From the NCBI RefSeq assembly GCF_025751585.1, contig NZ_JAOWKX010000013.1:1-45401 (forward strand): a DNA stretch of 45,401 nt, written 5' to 3'. Under the pieces are notes generated by a model. It was not told the DNA's origin and did not search any database. It was given only the letters and a program-made list of their open reading frames with translations. Made by a program: the position numbers and the translations under genes. How positions within the stretch are numbered: the stretch's first letter is position 1; each line of letters begins with the position of its first letter. Source of the stretch: Fluctibacter corallii (GTDB lineage Bacteria > Pseudomonadota > Gammaproteobacteria > Enterobacterales > Alteromonadaceae). Below, piece by piece: positions 27,342-35,428 of this stretch.

Positions 27342-27772
27342 TGTGGCAACAAACTATTATTCATATTCCTCCTAAAGCTAGGGGCTTTCATTTAATCACA
27401 TCAGAGGTGGTAAGCCAGCTACCCCAGATAAGCTATTACGACACTGGTGTGCTAGAACTCTTTATTCAGCACACCAGTGCTAGTCTCACTATCAACGAAA
27501 ACGCCGATCCTACGGTAAGAGCAGATTTTGAGCGCCATTTTTCGCATTTAGTGCCTGAAGATATGCCGTACTACACCCATACCTATGAGGGATCCGATGA
27601 TATGCCCGCGCACCTCAAAGCCAGTTTGCTCGGACACAGCCTGACGATACCCATCGGAAGCGGGAAATTAATGCTAGGTACATGGCAGGGAATTTATCTG
27701 GGTGAGCACCGCAATCATGGCGGACAACGTAGCATCGTTGCAACGTTAAACGGAAATATCAACCAAGAATAA
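27341..27772 (+). CDS. yjbQ: YjbQ/UPF0047-family protein (secondary thiamine-phosphate synthase type)
   Basis: 143 residues. Family signatures: HIPPKARGFHLITSEV, LFIQHTSASLTINENADPTV, YEGSDDMPAHLKASLLGHSL and LGTWQGIYLGEHRNHGGQR. E. coli YjbQ shows weak thiamine-phosphate synthase activity; the true role of the family is not settled. It is translationally coupled to the cheX-like gene, though no functional link is known. Confidence 0.92.
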   Translation: MWQQTIIHIPPKARGFHLITSEVVSQLPQISYYDTGVLELFIQHTSASLTINENADPTVRADFERHFSHLVPEDMPYYTHTYEGSDDMPAHLKASLLGHSLTIPIGSGKLMLGTWQGIYLGEHRNHGGQRSIVATLNGNINQE

Positions 27773-27837
27773 TAAGGTCGTGTCACTAGCTGTATCAGTA
27801 CACGAAGGAATTCAGTACACACAATGAGGACATGAGC

Positions 27838-29130
27838 ATGTTTAAGAAGCTTTTGCTTTCTTCCATTTTACTAGGTATCACTTCAGTTGCCGCCGCTAGC
27901 GAAAAAAGTGAGGGCAACAGTTGGGTTGGTGGCTTTTTCGAATATTATAACCCAGACGGTGACAAGCCTCTTCCTAATGGATATCTAGATGATGGTGAAG
28001 GCTACGGTGCCGAATTTGGCTACCGTTTTGCTCCAGACTGGGCTGCGCGCTTTGAAGTTTCAAAAGTTAAACTCGATATTGATTTTTCTCGGGCAGCTGG
28101 CATCACAGATTTTAATGACGAAGGCACACGCTATGGCGTTGACGCTTTGTATTTTGTTAACGACAGTGCCACATTCCTCTTTTCGGGCCTAAAGTTTGCC
28201 ACTTACGGCAACGATCATAAATTACTCAACCTCGGACTAGGCCGACATTGGAAATTGTCAGAAAAATGGGTACTTGTCAGTGAAGCGGCTGTGTATCATG
28301 ACTTTGGCGAAAGCCACAGAGATGTTGGTTTTAAGTTAGGACTCGCTTATACAACTGGAGACATACCAACCCGCTCTGACACTGCAGACGATGACAGAGA
28401 TGGCGTAGATAATGGCTATGACCAATGTCCTAACACCCCTCTTGGTACCGCAGTAGATAGTAACGGCTGTCCGCTTGATTCTGATAAAGACGGAGTAACC
28501 GATGAGAAAGATGCGTGCCCCGACACCCCCGCAGGTATGAGTGTAAACGAACGTGGATGTCCATCTGATGCTGATGGTGATGGCGTACCAAATGCCACAG
28601 ATAAATGCCCAAATACTCCCAAAGGTACAAAGGTAGGTAAAAAAGGCTGTGCATTATCTCTAGACAGCGACCAAGATGGCGTATTAGATGCCAATGATAA
28701 ATGCCCGAATACGCCACTAACCGATAAAGTCGATGTTACGGGTTGCAGTATCTTTATGGAAAAAGAAGTACGCGAAACCTTAGAGATACTTTTTGCACAC
28801 GAAAGTGCCGTTATTGGAAATCCAGACGCGTCAAAAATTAAAGAATTCGCTGACTTTATGAAGCGCTTTCCCAATACAGTTGCAACAATAGAAGGCCACA
28901 CTTCTGCGCCAGGCTCTGAGGCCTATAATATGGATTTATCAGACCGTCGTGCAAAAGCCGTTAAAGTCCTATTAAGCGAGATTTATAACATTGATGCAGC
29001 TCGACTAAAAACGATTGGGTATGGTGAATCTCGTTTACTTGATACGTCTAACACGAGCGAAGCACATCGCGTTAACCGACGCATCGAAGCGGTGGTTACA
29101 GCCAATGAAAAGGTAAAACTCAAGCGTTAA
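27838..29130 (+). CDS. OmpA-family outer-membrane protein with TSP type-3 calcium repeats
   Basis: 430 residues from ATG 27838; this start is chosen over 27832 because GAGGA ends 7 nt before it. A signal peptide (ending about AAA|SE) precedes an OmpA-like beta-barrel of about 155 residues. A stalk of four to five thrombospondin type-3 repeats (about 184-302) follows, with the pattern D-x-D-x-D-G-V...C-P-N-T-P. The C-terminal OmpA peptidoglycan-binding domain (about 313-423) contains TIEGHTSAPGSEAYN and LSDRRAKAVK. The DxDxDG loops bind calcium. It resembles OprF-type cell-envelope proteins. Confidence 0.93.
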   Translation: MFKKLLLSSILLGITSVAAASEKSEGNSWVGGFFEYYNPDGDKPLPNGYLDDGEGYGAEFGYRFAPDWAARFEVSKVKLDIDFSRAAGITDFNDEGTRYGVDALYFVNDSATFLFSGLKFATYGNDHKLLNLGLGRHWKLSEKWVLVSEAAVYHDFGESHRDVGFKLGLAYTTGDIPTRSDTADDDRDGVDNGYDQCPNTPLGTAVDSNGCPLDSDKDGVTDEKDACPDTPAGMSVNERGCPSDADGDGVPNATDKCPNTPKGTKVGKKGCALSLDSDQDGVLDANDKCPNTPLTDKVDVTGCSIFMEKEVRETLEILFAHESAVIGNPDASKIKEFADFMKRFPNTVATIEGHTSAPGSEAYNMDLSDRRAKAVKVLLSEIYNIDAARLKTIGYGESRLLDTSNTSEAHRVNRRIEAVVTANEKVKLKR

Positions 29131-29159
29131 GCATCACCTCTTAAAGTGAGCGCACGCTA

Positions 29160-29187
29160 ACACTTCAGATATATTTATATGAAGTGT
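29160..29187. repeat. 8-bp inverted repeat downstream of the OmpA-like gene
   Basis: ACACTTCA (29160-29167) and TGAAGTGT (29180-29187) are perfect arms around a 12-bp AT-only core with one G. It has no T tail, so it may be a weak secondary hairpin or a protein site ahead of the main terminator. Confidence 0.5.
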
Positions 29188-29198
29188 CTAAGTAAAAA

Positions 29199-29227
29199 AG
29201 CCAGCTTAATGACTTAAGCTGGCTTTT
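29199..29227. terminator. Bidirectional terminator between the OmpA-like gene and mgtE
   Basis: Perfect 11-bp stem AGCCAGCTTAA / TTAAGCTGGCT with a TGAC loop, flanked by an A tract on the left and T4 on the right. The two genes converge here. Confidence 0.9.
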
Positions 29228-29239
29228 CTGCATCTCACG

Positions 29240-30565
29240 CTACCCTCTAGGCAGATAATCTGAAAGCAGCAATGCAATACCAAGAAATGACATAAAGCCC
29301 GCAATATCCGTAACAGTGGTCAACACAATAGACGAAGATTGCGCAGGATCGAGCCCCGATTTTTTTAAAATAATGGGCACTAGCGCACCAGCACTACACG
29401 CAATAGTTAAAGACACCACCATCGCAATTGCAATCACCGCAGTTAGCCCCAATGATTGACTCCACACATACACACCTAGGGCACAGGTAATAGCAACCGC
29501 TAAACCATTTAACAGTCCTGTCATCATCTCTTTTGATAGTACTTTTGACCAATGGCGCGTGGTAATTTCACGCAAGGTTAATCCGCGCATCGTCACAGCT
29601 AAAGCTTGTGCTCCCGCATTTCCAGACTGCCCCGCGGCCACTGGCAGCAAAATGGCCAGCGCCGTAATTTCAGAAATGAGTCCTTCAAAAGCACCAACGA
29701 CGGATGCCGCAGCAAAGGCTGTTAATAAATTAACCTGCAACCAAGGTAAACGTTTTTTCACAGAAAACCAGCTCGTTGACAGTGCCCGCTCTTCCTTGCT
29801 TACCCCAACCATGGTTTGCATGTCTGTGGCTAAATCTTCTTTGGTAGTTTGGTATACATCAATAAAACGTATCATTCCCACCAATTGGCGATGCAAATTC
29901 AACACCGCCAACGCAGAACCTCGGTATGCTTCAAACTTTTCGACCACTTCATCATTACTGTCTAAAGCATTGAGGGTAGTTTTAACGTCAGATGCAATCT
30001 CCTCTAACCGAGCATTTGCACTGCTTTGAATCAATTGATGCAACTCCACTTCACCCACTAAATGCTGTTCGGCGTCCAAAACGAACAACACATCCTGGCT
30101 ATGTAGTTTTCGGTGTTTAATGTGTTGCAACACATCCTTTACCCGCATACCGCCGCTAAAGGCATGAACGTGGGTCGTCATCATTCTGCCTGCAGTATTG
30201 TCTGGGTACACAAGCAAGTCTGCGATTTCCTGCTGAAGAGATTCGCTTAATGTTGCCATAACGTTGTGTCTAGTATCTTCATCTAACCGCCCCATTAATG
30301 TTGCAGCGATATGGATGTCCAATTGCGACATTAAGTCGGTACCGAAGCTGCTATCAAGTGCGACAAAGATATCATCGGCAGAACTAGCAGGTAAAAATCG
30401 CCACACAATCGCCACTAAATACACTGGCTGACATTGTAAAATTTGTGCGGCTTCCGGTGCAGACATTCGCTCCAAAAAACGTGCACTTTTACCTGGATAA
30501 CGTTTAATAAACGTCTGAGTTAGTTCAAACGTGGCTTGGTCTAACACCGCTTCATTAGCAGACAT
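29240..30565 (-). CDS. mgtE: MgtE-type magnesium transporter/channel
   Basis: 441 residues, the normal MgtE size. An N-terminal superhelical domain (about 1-130, RYPGKSARFLERMSAPEAAQ) is followed by a CBS pair (about 130-250, TAGRMMTTHVHAF). The pore domain has five transmembrane helices from about residue 278. It contains LPVAAGQSGNAGAQALAVT and GLDPAQSSSIVLTTVTDIAG, the latter with the conserved Asp of the Mg2+ pore. GGGAG lies before the ATG. It is the last gene of a three-gene operon with an MgtE-like soluble protein and an MscS-type channel, 14 bp after its neighbour. Confidence 0.94.
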   Translation of the reverse strand: MSANEAVLDQATFELTQTFIKRYPGKSARFLERMSAPEAAQILQCQPVYLVAIVWRFLPASSADDIFVALDSSFGTDLMSQLDIHIAATLMGRLDEDTRHNVMATLSESLQQEIADLLVYPDNTAGRMMTTHVHAFSGGMRVKDVLQHIKHRKLHSQDVLFVLDAEQHLVGEVELHQLIQSSANARLEEIASDVKTTLNALDSNDEVVEKFEAYRGSALAVLNLHRQLVGMIRFIDVYQTTKEDLATDMQTMVGVSKEERALSTSWFSVKKRLPWLQVNLLTAFAAASVVGAFEGLISEITALAILLPVAAGQSGNAGAQALAVTMRGLTLREITTRHWSKVLSKEMMTGLLNGLAVAITCALGVYVWSQSLGLTAVIAIAMVVSLTIACSAGALVPIILKKSGLDPAQSSSIVLTTVTDIAGFMSFLGIALLLSDYLPRG

Positions 30566-30579
30566 GAGAACTCCCGAGA

Positions 30580-31398
30580 TTAATCACTAGACAAGAACGT
30601 CACTTCATCAACAAGATTGGCGAGCACGGCACCGTATGCGTTGATCAGAGCAACACCGATTGAATGCTCTTTTTGTTTACGGCTTGCCTGCAAGTTAATC
30701 GCATTACGAAGCGCATGATGGTAAACCACGCCCACAAAGGCATTTTTTCGATTTACCACCGCGCTCACATCACTGTTTTCCCAAACGGGCATTCCCAACG
30801 CTGCACTTTGTTCTGTGTAGCCGCTCAGCACCATAGGTGGATGCGTCATAATATCTGCAACTAGCGCGTTATTCGGAGCACGTATAAGATCGTAAATAGA
30901 CAAGCTACCAATAAGATGACGATCTTTACTTAGCACATACAAGGTCTTTGCATTGGGAAACGCGCGCTTCTTCGCACGAATGCTAGCTTCTTCCACGGTC
31001 ATCTTTGCATCAAAGGTGAGTACATCTGTTTCCACCAACGCCCCCACCGTATAAGAAGGATAGTGAATCAGGGTTTCACACCGAACACGTTTTTTAGCGG
31101 GCAGTAAAGACAACTTCTGAGTTCGTGTAGATACTGGCATTAAACGCAATATCTGACTTAAATCTGTCACCGTCATTTCTACAAATAGCGGCGTAACATA
31201 GTCATCTGCCATATCCTGAATAACGCTGGCAGCAATACTGGGTAACATAAACTTGAACACATCTGCCGCTATCGCAGCAGGCGCAGCCGTTAACACGGCA
31301 ATCACTTGCGGTTCTGGAATTTGCTCCAATCGATGGGCGGCAGCAGCAGGCTCTTCTTTTAAAAAAGCAATCGCCAGTTTTTTGTCTGCGCTATTCAT
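30580..31398 (-). CDS. MgtE-like cytosolic protein (MgtE_N-like plus CBS region, no pore)
   Basis: 272 residues that resemble only the cytosolic half of MgtE. An N-terminal helical repeat region (IPEPQVIAVLTAAPAAIAAD, about 1-110) is followed by a CBS pair (about 115-240, YTVGALVETDVLTFDAKMTV, then TLYVLSKDRHLIGSLSIYDL). The C-terminal VALINAYGAVLANLVDEVTF resembles the connecting helix of MgtE but no transmembrane pore follows. It overlaps the MscS-type gene by 4 bp (ATGA) and lies just upstream of mgtE, so it may be a partner or Mg2+ sensor for one of these channels. This is inference. Confidence 0.75.
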   Translation of the reverse strand: MNSADKKLAIAFLKEEPAAAAHRLEQIPEPQVIAVLTAAPAAIAADVFKFMLPSIAASVIQDMADDYVTPLFVEMTVTDLSQILRLMPVSTRTQKLSLLPAKKRVRCETLIHYPSYTVGALVETDVLTFDAKMTVEEASIRAKKRAFPNAKTLYVLSKDRHLIGSLSIYDLIRAPNNALVADIMTHPPMVLSGYTEQSAALGMPVWENSDVSAVVNRKNAFVGVVYHHALRNAINLQASRKQKEHSIGVALINAYGAVLANLVDEVTFLSSD

Positions 31399-32234
31399 TG
31401 CCCCTCCTGCTTGCCTAAATCAACATGCGTGATTGACTCCATGCAGTGTCTGGCAGGTAATATGGCGCGCCCCTCGTCTGTTTCGAGCACTATCATCGTG
31501 GCTGTAACTTGAATTAAGGTGCCCTCAGTATCACCCATTCTCACCCGTTCATTTACGCGAAAATGCGCTTTGCACTGACGCGCGCCCAAGATGTTTGCAA
31601 CTAAATCTTTGCTGCCTAACCCAAATGCGAGCGATACACCAAAAACCATGACGCCACTGACAACAATCACCAGATTGGTAACGAATTGCAAATTGATGCC
31701 TAGCTGCTCGATACCTACTACCATAGCGGTGAAAATCACAGCAAGCTTACTCACGTTTGCAATCAATTGACTACGCTTGAACCCCGCAGTTTCTGCCGCA
31801 GCTTGCGCCATTACGCTAATGACACTGCCTAACAGGTAACCACCAAAGATAATTACAATGCCAGCCAATAAGCGCGGTACATAAGCAAGCAATTGGCTTA
31901 TCCAAGTAGCAAAGAAATCCAAGCCTAGATTCGACGTTGCCGCAGCGACAAAGAACAACATCACGAGCCAGAAAATAGTTCTGCTCACAATTAAGGCGTG
32001 AGAAGGTTTAATTTCACTGATTTTTTCGGAAAACAGACTTGACGAAAATCGCGAGACTAAGCGACTAGACAATTTAAGTAATGTTTGCGTTAACCGAGAT
32101 AATGACCACGCCACAACCCAACCAATAAACAACAATATGACCGCGCCAAATAGATTTGGTGTGTAAGTCAGTAGGTAAGCAATCAGTTGCTCGTAACTTT
32201 GCTCCAGAGCAGATTGCCAGTTTGGTGTGCTCAT
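31395..32234 (-). CDS. MscS-family mechanosensitive channel
   Basis: 279 residues. An N-terminal helix LFGAVILLFIGWVVAWSLSR (about 28-47) is followed by further transmembrane helices. The MscS pore region is VFGVSLAFGLGSKDLVANIL and the beta domain is HFRVNERVRMGDTEGTLIQV with TATMIVLETDEGRAILPAR. The length matches the small-conductance type. It is the first gene of the operon and overlaps the MgtE-like gene by 4 bp. Coupling a tension-gated channel to Mg2+ transporters is not a standard arrangement that I know of. Confidence 0.9.
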   Translation of the reverse strand: MSTPNWQSALEQSYEQLIAYLLTYTPNLFGAVILLFIGWVVAWSLSRLTQTLLKLSSRLVSRFSSSLFSEKISEIKPSHALIVSRTIFWLVMLFFVAAATSNLGLDFFATWISQLLAYVPRLLAGIVIIFGGYLLGSVISVMAQAAAETAGFKRSQLIANVSKLAVIFTAMVVGIEQLGINLQFVTNLVIVVSGVMVFGVSLAFGLGSKDLVANILGARQCKAHFRVNERVRMGDTEGTLIQVTATMIVLETDEGRAILPARHCMESITHVDLGKQEGQ

Positions 32235-32427
32235 GACTGTGTATCCTTTGAGTCATGACGATAAGTTGCAGGCTTAGCACGCGCTCCACGAAGCGGCTTA
32301 CTTAGCAATCCGTTTGTCATTTTTTACTCCACATTTCAGACTGTTACAGGTGCCCGAAGAGAGACTTTCGGACTGCCCGGTGCTTACTTCAGTGTAGTAT
32401 AAGAAGTTGATTTGACGAGAAATTATT

Positions 32428-35328
32428 TTAGGTGGAATAAAAAGGAATGGGCGTCTTATCCGCTGAAGAAAGTTGCGGTTGGCTTAACATTGGCACGGGC
32501 TTCTCAATGAAATACCCTTGAACAAAATCAACGCCAATCTCCTTGAGGCAATTCAAAGCGGCTTCGTTCTCAATAAACTCGGCGATCACTTTGATTCCCA
32601 TAGTATGAGCAATTTCGGTGATTGACCGAACGACCATTTGATTCACCGGATCATTTTCAATGTTCAAACAAAACGAGCCATCAATTTTGACAAAATCTAC
32701 GGGGAGCTTGGTAAGATAATTATATGACGCATAACCACTGCCAAAATCATCCACTGCAAACTTAGCGCCTAAACACTTCATTTGCACGACAAGCTCTGAT
32801 GACTCTGACAAATTATTAAGCGCGGCACTTTCTGTTAGTTCAAAACAGAGCTTTTGACTAATGTGAGGATGCGCCTCAAGTAAGTCGAGCAAATAAGGCA
32901 AAAAGTTTCTATCCGACAAGGTCTGGGCGCTAAGATTCACCGTGGCCATGTCTAAACGAGCCAGCAGATCAGGGTGGCGATTGAGTTCATCTACTAATGC
33001 GCTAATCACCCATTTATCTATATTAACCATCACATTGTAGCGTTCGGCAGTATCAATAAAAGCGCCTGGCATTAACAGCCCACCTTCATGATGCATGCGA
33101 ATCAGCACTTCAAACCCATTGAATGAGGCATCATGAAGTGACTCAATCTTTTGTCTGAACAAAACAAAGCGACTGTTCTCAATGGCTTCATGAATCGTTA
33201 GCAGCATATTTTTTGCCGTCATCTGGCGACGCACATCTTCTTCGTTTTCATCCATATACACAAAACGATTGCGCCCTAATTCTTTTGCCATCATGCAAAC
33301 GGAGTCGGCTTTATTCATTAAAATAGCCACGCTTTGTGCGTACTTATTAATCGGCACAATACCGATGCTGGCCCCCACATCAAAATGCTTTTCATCCCAC
33401 GTAAACCGATACCTTGCCAGATGACGTTGAACATCGCTGGCTAAAGCTTCACATGCATCACGCCCTAGATTACGCATAATAATTGCAAATTCATCGCCGC
33501 CAATGCGTGCCAAACATGCTGATTCAGAGAACAGCGATTTAAACATCGTCGCCAATTGCTTAAGCAATTCATCGCCCGCATGATGTCCGCAGGTGTCGTT
33601 AACTAGCTTAAACCTATCAAGGTCAATATAAAAAAGCGCATGCTGACCGCATTGATGGCGAGTTTCATGGATAACACTGTAAAGCGCTTCTTGAAATGCA
33701 TTCCGATTACATAAGCCGGTTAGTTGGTCGACCTTAGCCAAATACACTAGCTGCTCTTCGCTTCGCTTGCGCTCACTAATATCTACCACCGACCCCTCGA
33801 TAATATGGGTTTTTTCAAGCGGATCGAGCACTTTACGTAAACGCAGTTGCGCCCAAAAAGGTGGTTTATCAACAGGCTGTAACTCTAGATCCATCATGAC
33901 ATGGTCGTGCTCTAGCACGTCTGCGAGTAAATCATTTTCTTCCAGCGTTAACGCCCGAATGTTCGACACATCCTGCTTAAGCATATCTATGTGAGGTTCG
34001 TTTAGCAGCGCCAGCATGGTGTTGTTAGCAGCAATAAAGTCCCCTTTCATATTCAGACGAAACAGACCTTCTGACGAGTTCTGATAAAGCTCCTCGAATT
34101 TTTTGAGCGTTGCAATGGCTTTTGTTTGAGCGCTTTCACGCGCTCTTTTTTCTTGATTCACGCGATCTGCCAACGCCAATGAAAGTAAGCTCACCACGCC
34201 CGCTGCGCCGATATGAAAAGAATACTCGGTATACCAAGTACGTGGTAACACACCAAATTTATTCAAAATGAATATACAAATCGACACCACAAAAAATGAA
34301 AAGGCAAGCAAAAAGTAGCGAGCTGGCGTATAGCCCTTAATAAATAGCGCTGCTGCTTTGAAGTAAACGGCCACAGGCACCGCAGCGATGCTCACAGCAA
34401 GGGATACAACCAAGTAGTGATTTGGCACAAACGGGGTGATACACAGGCCAAGTAACGAGAAGCCAGTTACGGCTTTGACGAGTAATCGCGTAAAGGTGCT
34501 ATTTTCGGCCAAATTTAGAAAATAATAAGCAAACATCACAAGATGAATCAGCGCCAAGCTGCCCATCACGTACAAGCTTTTGTCATTCCACTCTACCGCT
34601 TGAGGCCATAAATAGGCATAGCTGATACCTGTAAGATCCGTTTGTACCAATGCATAAAAGAACAACGTTAGTGCAAACAGTAGATAGGCTTTGTCCAGCG
34701 TAGAGAAGAACAACAAAAAGTTGTACAGGGCCATTAGCACCATCGCACCAATAAACAAGCCAAACACCAATAACTCAAAGCTGAGAAAGCTCACATAATC
34801 ATCAGGATGCCAGATTTTAATTGGGATTTGCATAGACGATAGGGTGTCTACACGAATTCGAATATCTCGCTTTTCGTTAGGTGCAAGCTCAATGGGAAAA
34901 GTAAAAGCCGGATGCTTAACGGGACGCTCATGAAAAGGCAATTTATCGCCGGTTTTGACAACCTTGAGTAAACGATTTTGGTCGTCTACATGATAAAAAT
35001 CAATGTAATCCAGAAGCGGATGATTGATTTCTACATAAGCGAGCTGTCGTTCATGACTGCTATTGTGTACCGAGAAGACAAACCATTTAACGTCTGCCAT
35101 AAAGCCGTAATTAGGTGAATGAACACGCACCGATCTCAGGGCATTGCACTGCCTAACGGTATACACCGTGACATCATCACATTGATTTTCACTCGCCTCG
35201 TACATGATGCCATTAAGCTCAACCGCTCCACCATTCAATACGCCAATATCTACAGAGGATGCGGAATCATACGCTTTGCAAGAAAAGCTAAGTAGGCAAA
35301 CGAAAAAAAACGCAATGAGGCGAACCAC
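32428..35328 (-). CDS. 7TMR-DISM receptor with PAS, GGDEF and EAL domains (cyclic-di-GMP enzyme)
   Basis: 966 residues. A signal peptide (about 1-19) precedes a periplasmic DISMED2-like domain (25-170) and seven transmembrane helices (about 185-388). A PAS-like domain (about 410-520) ends VVDISERKRSEEQL. The GGDEF domain has RIGGDEFAII with GGDEF at 610-614 and no RxxD inhibitory site just before it. The EAL domain has EVL (740-742) as its EAL motif, VNLSAQ, ELTESAA, DDFGSG (860-865), K881 and AEFIE (916-920) where AEGVE is usual. The main catalytic acids are present, so both activities are possible. It is monocistronic. Confidence 0.93.
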   Translation of the reverse strand: MVRLIAFFFVCLLSFSCKAYDSASSVDIGVLNGGAVELNGIMYEASENQCDDVTVYTVRQCNALRSVRVHSPNYGFMADVKWFVFSVHNSSHERQLAYVEINHPLLDYIDFYHVDDQNRLLKVVKTGDKLPFHERPVKHPAFTFPIELAPNEKRDIRIRVDTLSSMQIPIKIWHPDDYVSFLSFELLVFGLFIGAMVLMALYNFLLFFSTLDKAYLLFALTLFFYALVQTDLTGISYAYLWPQAVEWNDKSLYVMGSLALIHLVMFAYYFLNLAENSTFTRLLVKAVTGFSLLGLCITPFVPNHYLVVSLAVSIAAVPVAVYFKAAALFIKGYTPARYFLLAFSFFVVSICIFILNKFGVLPRTWYTEYSFHIGAAGVVSLLSLALADRVNQEKRARESAQTKAIATLKKFEELYQNSSEGLFRLNMKGDFIAANNTMLALLNEPHIDMLKQDVSNIRALTLEENDLLADVLEHDHVMMDLELQPVDKPPFWAQLRLRKVLDPLEKTHIIEGSVVDISERKRSEEQLVYLAKVDQLTGLCNRNAFQEALYSVIHETRHQCGQHALFYIDLDRFKLVNDTCGHHAGDELLKQLATMFKSLFSESACLARIGGDEFAIIMRNLGRDACEALASDVQRHLARYRFTWDEKHFDVGASIGIVPINKYAQSVAILMNKADSVCMMAKELGRNRFVYMDENEEDVRRQMTAKNMLLTIHEAIENSRFVLFRQKIESLHDASFNGFEVLIRMHHEGGLLMPGAFIDTAERYNVMVNIDKWVISALVDELNRHPDLLARLDMATVNLSAQTLSDRNFLPYLLDLLEAHPHISQKLCFELTESAALNNLSESSELVVQMKCLGAKFAVDDFGSGYASYNYLTKLPVDFVKIDGSFCLNIENDPVNQMVVRSITEIAHTMGIKVIAEFIENEAALNCLKEIGVDFVQGYFIEKPVPMLSQPQLSSADKTPIPFYST

Positions 35329-35412
35329 GAAAATCCCTTTACGGCTTATTTTTATTATATGGGAAAGGTAAGACAGTTATACACTAAAGGCATTCCATTG
35401 CTCAACCATTTC

Positions 35413-35428
35413 GTATATTTAAATATAC
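35413..35428. repeat. Perfect 16-bp AT palindrome after dnaB
   Basis: GTATATTTAAATATAC lies immediately downstream of the dnaB stop codon (35429-35431, minus strand). It might extrude as a cruciform or bind a dimeric protein; no terminator T tract accompanies it. Confidence 0.6.

Noticed and set aside
28390..28750. Periodic DNA repeats that might suggest a CRISPR or minisatellite
   Set aside because: They are the codons of TSP type-3 calcium-binding repeats in the OmpA-like protein; units are divergent and in frame.
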